Origin: Prorocentrum cordatum
Lineage: Eukaryota; Sar; Dinophyceae; Prorocentrales; Prorocentraceae
Direction of reading: 5' to 3'
NCBI GenBank assembly: GCA_963575745.1
Contig: CAUYUJ010012558.1
Coordinates: 1,101,703-1,165,702 of the forward strand
DNA: 64,000 nucleotides
Numbering within the stretch: the stretch's first letter is position 1; each line of letters begins with the position of its first letter. Positions 23,140 through 31,109 of this stretch are shown piece after piece. Under the pieces are notes generated by a model. It was given only the letters and a program-made list of their open reading frames with translations, had not been told where the DNA came from and searched no databases. Position numbers and translations under genes: made by a program.

Positions 23140-24165
23140 TACATACAGCTGCTGTCGACGACGTCGTCAGCATGCCTCGCGATTTCGTCTGCCCAAATCC
23201 TCTTTCGGAGGTGTTGTTTACAGCCTCGTGATCTGACTTTGTCGTCCGCACACCAGGAGGCAGATGTTCGTACCCATCGATAAACAAACACAGCAGCGAC
23301 TCTGGCTGCATAGCGCCAGAGTTTGAGCGCCCGCGCAACGCACCAACTGTCGATTTGCAGTTGCACCGTTTGGTTATCCACAATGTTTGCTGCTCGTTCT
23401 ATCATGTCGACCCAATGCTGTACATATCAGAATGTGTCTCCTCGACCGTTTCGTTCCCAACCGTGGCCGCTGAGGAAGGAGACGCGCCATCGTTGTGTGA
23501 CTTGTCAATCTGCAACGCGCGTCTTCATCCAATGCCAAACACCATACAGCGCACATGGGGTTGCATCGTTTTGAGCTGATGCCACGCGGCAACCGAGCGA
23601 GTCCAGCTGGACACACGATACAGAACAATCGGGGCAACCACGCTCCCGAAGAGGCACAGCCGGCATTTCAAATAATTGATGTTACCGATATGTTCTTGAT
23701 TGTTCGCCACGAAGGCTTCCTATCCCTAGAGTATTATGTGCCCACTCTCCGTGTCCACTGTGTTCAGGAATGCGACGTGCCTTCAAAGATACCGCACAGC
23801 AGCGCCGATGGGGACAACTTGAATAACCACTTGGTCCACTGTCGCGTGCGTTGTCTTACATCTTCATGTCCCTTGCAAGCATTGGCAAATATCTTCGTCT
23901 TACATGGGTGCAACGGAAACCCGACGGGAACAATTGAGTTTCGCACACCAGCTATGATCGGAACAGCATGCTGCCAACCCGCCCAACCAAGAAGACGTCA
24001 TCCGCGAACCTTGTACTTGTCAATCGGCAAAATACGCTATTTTCTGGCTGCAGACCTTATTTCTGGTTGCGCCCATTGGGTGGTTGCGCCCTTTCCCAAG
24101 CAACGCGTTGAAAACTATCGCGCTCAACGGGTCCCCCGCTTCGTCCCCCTGAAGATGCCAAACTA
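23140..24165 (-). mobile_element. LINE fragment of a second lineage (F-A-D-D type, RTE/CR1-like)
   Basis: Minus-strand RT and post-RT pieces in order: Q-G-D-E-A-G-D-P-L-S-A-I-V-F-N-A-L-L (motif B, near 24,103-24,150); R-F-A-D-D-V-F-L-V-G (motif C, F-A-D-D codons at 23,998-24,009); G-F-P-L-H-P-C-K-T-K-I-F (near 23,900), the usual L-H-P-x-K-T-K block; L-F-G-S-V-V-A-P-I-V-L-Y followed by S-S-W-T (near 23,620), the usual L-Y-G-x-x-x-W-T block; and L-K-L-W-R-Y-A-A-R-V near 23,310. Frames change between blocks, so it is dead. GC is clearly lower than in the H-V-D-D-F elements, suggesting a different or much older source. Confidence 0.85.
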
Positions 24166-25050
24166 ATTGGCTAATAACGTCTGTCCTTCTCCGCCCTGGT
24201 TGTGCACTGTAATGTGGACATCAACCGTATGTACGGAACAGGCACTCCCATGGTAGCTGGATCATGCGGAAGCGCCTCACATAAGTAGCAATGGTCTTAC
24301 ACAGCTCGTGCCCGAACGCTACAGAATCAGTTACGCTGACCGCAGTCTTCACGGCACTGTGGGCTGACAGTGTGGGCATGGCGGCAGGGTGCCCTGGCCA
24401 CCATCATGGAAGGGCGGCGCTGCTGGAGCCGCGCTTCAGGGGCAGGCAAGAGTTGCCAGCGGATCGGCCAAAGCCGTGCGGGCAGAGACTGCAGCCTCGC
24501 CCGTGGTTGGCGTACACAGCGGCGCAGACGAAGTGCGGACGCAGCCCCGGCTTGAAGACCATCCCCTCGTTGTCCGCGATCACCTTGGACACGCCAGTGT
24601 CGGGTACGGCACGCCGCCTGGTTTGGGCAAATGTGCGCCTTGAGCTCCCCTGGGGCAAGGCCGCTGTGTAGAGAACGTACCGAACTGAGCCATGATAAGA
24701 CCGTCAACTGCAACCGCGTCCTCCTCCGTCTACCGATGGCAAACCCTCTCGGTCACGTGTATGGTTTTGACTTCTTCCTTCTGGCTTCGTTTCGCTAATG
24801 TTCTGGTCGCATTGACAGCTAGTTGACAATCTTATCAGCCTGTCTGGCTCGAGATTCGGGCCTTCTTCGCTTTCGCAATTTCGTCATGCAGTCGAGGTCC
24901 AGACTCCGCCTTATCTCGTTCCGCCCTGCTCGATATATGTCTATATGCACATACAAGTGATCTATATGCCTACAGAGATGTATGCATATATACAGAGAGC
25001 AACTATATGTGTGTATATATATAAATATGTTGGCGGTACGCCGTGGCACG
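24166..25050. other. Stretch without a supported gene
   Basis: Frames at 24,291-24,671 (+) and 24,404-24,658 (-) are mutual shadows; the minus frame could be a further LINE remnant but has no diagnostic motif. Positions 24,930-25,030 hold a TATA/CATATA-rich patch. Confidence 0.35.
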
Positions 25051-25730
25051 AACCCCCCCCCCAGCACTACCGGGGGGTTTCGTGCACTACCGGGGGGTTT
25101 CGTGCAGCCCGCACCGGGTGCCGCCAGCGGCTTAGAACACCCCCCCCTTGCCGCTTTACCGGGGGGGTTCGTGTAGGCCGCAGGCCGCATTGGGTCCTCC
25201 CCTGTCGCTTTACCAGAGTTTCGTGCAGGCCGCACTGCGTCTACCTGGGCTCCCCCCCCCCTGTGGGAGTGGGGGGGTGGGAGTGGGGGGTGGGTTGGGG
25301 GGGGGGGCAGGGGGGCGGTTGGGAAGGGTGGCTCCCTGTCGAAGTGTGGCGTGTGCTCGCCTTGTGTTCTCTATTCGCGTCTGCTCGCCTTTGTTCCGCC
25401 GCAGCCTCTCGTATTGTGGTTCGGGGCCACAATACGAGAGGCTGCGGCGCAACTCCCGAGAGCCGCTGTGGGGGGTCGACGGCACGGCCGCATAGAGAAG
25501 AACAGTGCCGCCGTGTTCCGGCACGGCCCTGGGATGCAATGCCGCCGCCGTGTTCCGGCCCGTCCTGGTAAGATTCGCGCGTCGGGGCTGGGGTTCGCGC
25601 GTGCCGGGAGCGCGCCGCTTAGGAGGTCGCGTTTACCGGGGGGGTTCGTGCAGGCTCGCACCGGGGATGGCGCCAGCTCGAAACCCCCCAGGAGAGATTA
25701 CCGGGGGGGGGGGTCGCTCCGCACCGGGCA
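25050..25730. repeat. TTACCGGGGGGGTTCGTGCAGG-type dispersed repeat cluster
   Basis: The word TACCGGGGGG(G)TTTCGTGCA recurs near 25,067, 25,088, 25,160, 25,211 (decayed), 25,635 and 25,700 (decayed), often followed by GGCCGCACCGGG. The cluster also holds long G and C homopolymers and the palindrome at 25,362-25,503. Confidence 0.6.
25362..25503. repeat. Long palindrome with a perfect 23-bp hairpin core
   Basis: The core 25,401-25,453 has two identical inverted 23-bp arms (beginning CGCCGCAGCCTCTCG) around a 7-base loop TTCGGGG. Outer ends GTTCTCTATTCGCG and GTTCTTCTCTATGCGG (other strand) are also inverted copies. It resembles a foldback or TIR element, but I could not find a convincing TSD. 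Confidence 0.7.
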
Positions 25731-25864
25731 CCGCCGACATATATGTGGTTGCCTTGGCTCGAGCTCAGTCCTCCTTGGCTTCCTGGGCTTTCCTCGCCAT
25801 ATATGTGTTATTACCTATACGACCACCCTTCGGGTGATAAGGAGGTTCGGGGGGGAGGATGCAG

Positions 25865-26015
25865 CGTCTCACTCGATCGGTCTTACTATCCATCTCACTA
25901 TCGGTCTCGCTCGATCGATCTCAGTCGATCGATCTCACAATCGATCTCACTCGATATATCTCATTCGCTCGGTCTCACTATCGATCTCACTACCGATATC
26001 ACAATCGATCAAACA
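25865..26015. repeat. (TCTCACTCGATCGA)-type tandem repeat
   Basis: Repeated TCGATCGATCTCAC and ATCGATCTCACTA words at roughly 8 and 16 bp phase. Confidence 0.8.
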
Positions 26016-26953
26016 TTCAACGTCATCATCATCATCACCAACACCATCATCTTCATCGTCATCGGGACACTGTCGTCATCATCATCATCGTCATCATCAT
26101 CAACGCCATCATCATCAGGCCATCATCATCATCATCCCCATCATCATCATCATCTCATCATAGTCAGCAACATCATCATCATCGGCACACGGCCTTCGTC
26201 ATCATCACCATCAGCATCATCATCATCATCATCATCATCGGGACACCATCATGGTCACCATCATTGTCATCGTCAACATCATCATCAACATCGGGACACG
26301 ATCATCAATCATCATTTCATTATCATCATAATCAACAGCATCATCAACATCATCGGGACACCATAATCATCAGCAGCATCATCATCACCAACATCATCAT
26401 CAATACCATCATCGGTACACCATCACCATCACCATCATCATCACCACCGTCATAATCATCATCATCGGGATACCATAATCATCATCAGCAGCATCATCAT
26501 TACCAACATCATCATCAACAACAACGGGCAGAAACATCAACATCATGGTCATCTCATCATCATCAACAACATCATCAACATCACCAGCGGGACACAGCCA
26601 TCGTCATCATCACCATCAGCATCATCATCATCATCATCGGGACACCATCATGGTCACCATCGTTGTCATCGTCAACATCATCAACAACATCGGGACACCA
26701 CCATCATCATCAGCTCATTATCATCATCATCAACATCATCATCAACATCATCGGGACACCATCATCATCAGCAGCATCATCATCACCAACATCATCATCA
26801 ATATCATCATCGGTACACCATCACCATCACCATCATCATCACCACCGTCATAATCATCATCATCATCGGGATACCATAATCATCATCAGCAGCATCAGCA
26901 TTACCAACATCATCATCAACAACAACGGGCAGAACATCAACATCATCGTCATC

Positions 26954-26992
<39 letters not shown>

Positions 26993-26993
26993 A

Positions 26994-27067
<74 letters not shown>

Positions 27068-27145
27068 CCAGGACACCATCATCGTCATCATCATCACCAT
27101 CAACACAACCATCATGATCATCATCAACATCATCATTATCGGGAC
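26016..27145. repeat. Degenerate (ATC)n block with CGGGACACC spacers and a ~400-bp duplication
   Basis: CATCAT-type triplets interrupted by CGGGACACC every few dozen bases. Landmarks repeat about 398-399 bp apart (26,239/26,638 and 26,414/26,812), showing a two-copy higher-order unit. Positions 26,950-27,068 are nearly pure ATC. Confidence 0.9.
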
Positions 27146-27156
27146 ACCGACGGGGC

Positions 27157-27326
27157 ACCAGCGGGACACCGGCGGGACACCGCGGGCCCCCGGCCGCCCG
27201 GAAGGGAGTCATTTGGTCCGGCCGCGCCTCAGCCACGGGACACCAGCGGGACACCGGCGGGACACCGCGGGCCCCCGGCCGCCCGGAAGGGAGACATTTG
27301 GTCCGGCCGCGCCTCAGCCACAGGAG
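27157..27326. repeat. 85-bp direct tandem duplication
   Basis: Two nearly identical units start with ACCAGCGGGACACCGG at 27,157 and 27,242. They differ at very few positions (GAGTCATTTGG against GAGACATTTGG). Confidence 0.9.
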
Positions 27327-30005
27327 ACTTTCTCTCGCCCGCCCACGCAGCTTCGCCTCGCCCGCACGCACGGCACGCACGAACACGAAACCGAATTCGA
27401 TTTTCCGGTGGGGGGGCTCTCCGTTCCACTTCGATCTCACCCCCTCACCTCCGATTCTTCTTCTAAGGGGAAGGGCTCGACACTTCGGCGATGTAAAACA
27501 ACAGTGCAGGTAAGAGATGCGCCAGGCTATCGCAGAACTCCGCAACAGCCTACTTGCAAACAGACGAACACATGCAGTGAAGCTTGGCCTGGGAGATACA
27601 CGCGGGGCACCAACAAAATGACACCACGAAGTATCCGTGACAGTTATTGTCCAGGCGCGTTCAGTACAGCCGCCTTCGCCTTATCTTTGTCCCTATCCTA
27701 TGCGTCTGTTTCCTTCGGGAATTAACCGCATCCGCATAATGATATGTTGCGTCTGCAGCTGCTACTTTCACAGCGTACCCCGCACAATGTTTCTCAACTT
27801 GTTTCGCTATACTGTTCACGCTATTTGATATTTTTACTGCAGCCCCCGTCGCTGCTTGTTCCACTGCTTTTTAACAGCACGTGGCAACAGCATAGCACAT
27901 CGAGCCGACCTGTCTTCATCCGCAGTGACTGCGTGTCCAGACTCCGAAACGTGGCGTGAGATCACAGCGTCGCCTGGGTCCACATCGCGACCTGCTTCCG
28001 TAGGGTGCGGTTGGATCTCGCCCGCTAGAACACTACCGAGCAAATGATTATTTGGTCCAAAACCCCGAGACGCGGCTGACAGCCACCCTGCAAATCAAAA
28101 GGGCTCCCCTCGCCTCGAATGGGAATATCCTGCACGATCGAACCCCTTGTGATTGACCCAACGATGTTCACATCTCGTGGGGGGGCAAGTGCTGCGCCCG
28201 CCAGCTCCCGCCAGCGGATTCGGCACCGTTTTGCTTCCGCCGGCTAACGCCGCCCTTCTGCCGCAACGGTGAAATCCTTGATCCTCGAAGGCGAGGCCTT
28301 TCCTGGAGCGACCCCGATCGTGCGCGGGTCGCACGGCGCACGGCCGAAGCCTTTCTACAGAGGAGGGTATGGGAAGCGTAGGGCATGTCCCCTCTCGATC
28401 GCGATGTAGCCTGAGGCGTCCTGCCCCGCTCATCTCGTGGTGTGTACAGTCGGACCTAGACGAAAAGACCATCCCTCAAGAACACGAAACCCTCTGCCGG
28501 CCAAAACACACATAGAACATCCAGCGGTACCCTCCCCAGGGCGAACCAGAAAATCAAACAAGCACGAAGAACACCAGGGCACCCTCCCCAAACTGACCTC
28601 GATCTTATACCTCGGTCCGACTGTACTTCAAGACTGGCCAGAGACTCTCAGCTAATGCCCCGAAGAAAAACAAACAAAAACAAGAAACACCGAGCCCCTC
28701 CTGAGCCACAGGTGTCTCTGAGTCCAACGGCCAGGCTTCGAGGGAAGGGGTGCAGCGTGACTCGGCGATGGACGGAGACGGGCGCAAAGCCAGGACCCTG
28801 GGGGGACGGCGGGCTTCAGGAGCTCGGAGGTGCGCGGGGTCAGTTGGATCAACAGGGAGTGCCTGTGACAGGCTCTCGGGGCAGCAGGGAGACCCATCTC
28901 GGGGGCGCTACTCCGGGCAGGGGGGGGGGGGCCTGGAAGGGTACTTACCAGCGGAGCCCTGGGGAGAGCCCACGCGGTCCCTGAGGGGGGGCCCATGTCG
29001 AACTCCACCGAATGATCGCGTAAGCTTGCAGTGCAGGAGTAGTGAGGGTAGCAAGGGGAGAAATTGATGAGGGGAGGAAAGGATGGAGAGATGATTGAGA
29101 GGAGAGAAGGGAACTAGACAAAGGGGGGGGAACGGGGAAGTAGAAGGCCGAAAACCTACATCAACAGACACTTGGAGGTCCGCGCAGAGTTCTGGGATCG
29201 GAACTGGAAGCCCCACCCCACACCCTTTACCCGTCGCGCGGAGCGAGCCCGGGGGGCGGGGATGGGATGGGATGGGGTCTGGCGACGACCCAAAAAGTCC
29301 GTGCGGAACTCTGGAAGTTGATATTGGCACCGCCTCTCTATCTTCGGCGCAGGGGATGGGAGAGGGAAGGGATGGGGGGAAGGAAGAGGGAGAGGGAGAG
29401 GGATGGAGGGAGATCCGCAGAAGGCGCCTCTTTCACCACCACCAGCACCACCCCTGGCCAGGAACGTCCTGGGCCCCAGGATGGCGTGAGAACTTCCGGC
29501 CGAGGTCAGGAGGGCATGTACACCAACCTGGGCCGCCCAGGTGGGCCCAAGCCAGGAGGGCCCAACCTTGCACCGGCCGTCCTCCTGCCCTCCTGCTGAG
29601 GAGATAGAAGCCACCTACGGTCGAACTGCTGTCCTAACGAACCCTCAATCAGGAACGAGGCCCATTTTCCCATACGTTCAACTTCGATGTCCCATAGAAG
29701 ACCTAAGGAGCACCTAGCTGTAAAACGATAGAGGAACACTGACCCCCTCCCCAACGAAAAGAGTTCTCCTTCTTCAGCGGCCCGACTGTAGATGGGGTCG
29801 AGGCCGCATCGCCGATGCATCGGCGACGTCGGCGATGCATAGGCGCCGTCTGCGTGGAGCAAATCGGGCTCCACATCGTGCTGCAGCGGCGCTACATGGG
29901 CGATGCGGCGCCGTCATCCTACCTCATCTGCTCGGACCCCATCTGGGAGGCCTAGAGTGCACCAGCCTGCGGCGCCAAGGATGGCTCCAACCAGCAACAG
30001 CGGTG
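27327..30005. other. Stretch without a supported gene
   Basis: Mixed-composition sequence. The minus frames 29,506-29,874 and 29,914-30,010 have some protein-like character, the latter with a hydrophobic T-P-L-L-L-V-G-A-I-L-G-A-A-G-W segment followed by a possible donor GATGAG/GTAGGA. I recognise no family, so I leave them uncalled. 29,350-29,410 is a GGGA-rich patch. Confidence 0.35.
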
Positions 30006-30009
30006 TTGC

Positions 30010-30185
30010 GAGAGGAACAATAAATGAAATATCAACGGTCGACGGTCGGCGCGGATATCCTGGATCTGGGCAAGACCCTCCTCCTTGTCGCGCGGAGCAC
30101 GCCGGGGGCGGCGCCGGAGCGCCCATCCAACAAACCCGCGCGGACTGTCGAGAGTTCCTGTTCATGCAGTCGTTTGTTCCTCGAA
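30010..30185. mobile_element. MITE B2, diverged relative of MITE B1
   Basis: The left end GAGAGGAACAA and the right end (other strand) CGAGGAACAA are inverted. Four-bp flanking repeats TTGC lie at 30,006-30,009 and 30,186-30,189. The right arm (AACCCGCGCGGACT then GTTCATGCAGTCG then TTTGTTCCTCG) lines up with the right arm of B1. The GC-rich centre also matches B1 (CCGGGGGCGGCGCC against CCGGGGGGCCCC). No coding capacity. Confidence 0.65.
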
Positions 30186-30229
30186 TTGCATCGACCGCCC
30201 TCCTGCGGAGGTTGGCGGCGCGCACAAGT

Positions 30230-30368
30230 GAGTAGGGGGAGGGGGAAGGCTTCTTAGAATGCGGCTGCTTCTTAGAAGGCGCCGGCACTACATCTACAGA
30301 CACAGCCTGCGCATTCTAAGAAGCAAAGGTGCTTCTAAGAAGCCATCTCCCTCCCGCTACTCCCCTCT
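30230..30368. repeat. Foldback element with ~55-bp inverted arms
   Basis: The left arm (GAGTAGGGGGAGGGGG then AAGGCTTCTTAGAA, then GGCTGCTTCTTAGAAGGCGC) is mirrored by the right arm, whose complement reads GGGGAGTAGCGGGAGGGAG, ATGGCTTCTTAGAAG, then TTGCTTCTTAGAATGCGC. The loop is about 30 bp. A GCGCG on each side could be a TSD but is low in complexity. Confidence 0.7.
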
Positions 30369-30773
30369 GCGCGTGGCCGAGGCGGAGGAGGAGGGGGAGG
30401 AGGAGGAGGAGAAGGAGGAGGAGGAGGAGGAGGAGGAGGAAGAGGAGGAGGAACCGGAGGAGGAACCGGAGGAGGAGGAGGAGGAGGAGGAGGAGGAGGA
30501 GGAGGAGGAGGAGGAGAAGGAAGGAGGAGGAGGAGGAGGAGGAGGAGGAGGGGGAGAAGGGAAGGCCCACGTTTCTGCGCCACCCCCGCAGACTCCCCCG
30601 GAAGACACCCGCGGAGCCCCCAGCGCGGCCGCGGGCCGGCATGACCGTGGGGCAGCGGCACCGCCGTCCCCGGGGGCGCAGGCGTCCATGTCGCGCAGCC
30701 AGCCGGAGACGCGCTGCTGCAGGGCCCGCTTGTGGGCGTCCATCTCCGCCTCGAGCCTCGCCCGGTCGGCGCC
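30357..30773 (-). CDS. Sfi1/CCDC191-like gene, candidate downstream exon
   Basis: If the 336-bp intron at 30,774-31,109 is removed, the main exon continues in frame as G-A-D-R-A-R-L-E-A-E-M-D then H-K-R-A-L-Q-Q-R-V-S-G-W-L-R-D-M-D-A. This is a charged helix ending in G-W-L, like the W-containing helices of the main exon. After about 35 codons the sequence turns into Gly/Ala and then microsatellite-encoded Pro/Ser, with a stop at 30,357. Either the protein ends in a low-complexity tail or another intron begins before about 30,640; only the first part is convincing. Confidence 0.5.
   Translation of the reverse strand, partial: GADRARLEAEMDAHKRALQQRVSGWLRDMDACAPGDGGAAAPRSCRPAAALGAPRVSSGGVCGGGAETWAFPSPPPPPPPPPPPSFSSSSSSSSSSSSSSSSGSSSGSSSSSSSSSSSSSFSSSSSPSSSASATRRGE
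30378..30552. repeat. (GGA)n microsatellite
   Basis: About 170 bp of GGA/GAG triplets on +; (TCC)n when read with the Sfi1-like gene. Confidence 0.96.
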
Positions 30774-30777
30774 CTCG

Positions 30778-31108
30778 TCGGCTACACGCAGGAGAGGTCA
30801 TGGGCAAGAGTGACCTGTGGTGCGCGGCTGAGCCGCTCCGATACGCAGCATGCAACCGGTAGCGTGTTGACACGGAACTCCAAACGTGGAAAGAAAACTT
30901 TGGTCTGGCGCGACACGCTCGCCAGAACAAGGCCAACACGTTCGTGAGATACGCGTGCGCATCAGGGCCGCTAAGGTGCGCGGCTTTCGGGAGCCGCAGG
31001 GGAGGCCAAATCCGAGCAGTCCAAGCGCGCCAGCCCTTGCTAGTGGGACCCCTGCGGGCCCGCACCAAAAGGTCATTCTGGCGAAGGGCCACTCTTACGC
31101 GTAGCCGA
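30778..31108 (-). mobile_element. Introner-like TIR element A1, 331 bp, inside the Sfi1-like gene
   Basis: Perfect 5-bp TSD CCTCG at 30,773-30,777 and 31,109-31,113. The TIRs run about 47 bp with around 70% identity. One end reads TCGGCTACACGCAGGAG then GGTCATGGGCAAGAGTGACC; the other (minus strand) TCGGCTACGCGTAAGAG then GGCCCTTCGCCAGAATGACC; both continue to TGGTGCG. On the minus strand the last G of the upstream TSD plus the first T of the TIR makes a GT donor (31,109-31,108), and the downstream TSD supplies AG (30,775-30,774). Removal of 336 bp restores the uninterrupted coding frame. No coding capacity. The same TIR occurs in element A2 at 18,688. Confidence 0.88.
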
Positions 31109-31109
31109 C

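Noticed and set aside
28095-28472. Possible rRNA-like or coding fragment
   Set aside because: No recognisable rRNA core sequence and no domain in either strand.
29156-29350. Possible inverted or direct repeat around GTCCGCGCAGAG and GTCCGTGCGGAACTCTGGAAG
   Set aside because: Similarity is patchy and orientation ambiguous; no TSD.
29506-30010. Minus-strand peptides with a hydrophobic segment
   Set aside because: No family resemblance; the second frame runs through MITE B2; boundaries cannot be justified.
31095-31100. GTAAGAG at 31,098-31,092 (- strand) as the intron donor paired with TGTAG at 30,782
   Set aside because: That intron (317 bp) would break the downstream frame; the TSD-based GT-AG pair (336 bp) restores it. 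Usage still needs transcript proof.
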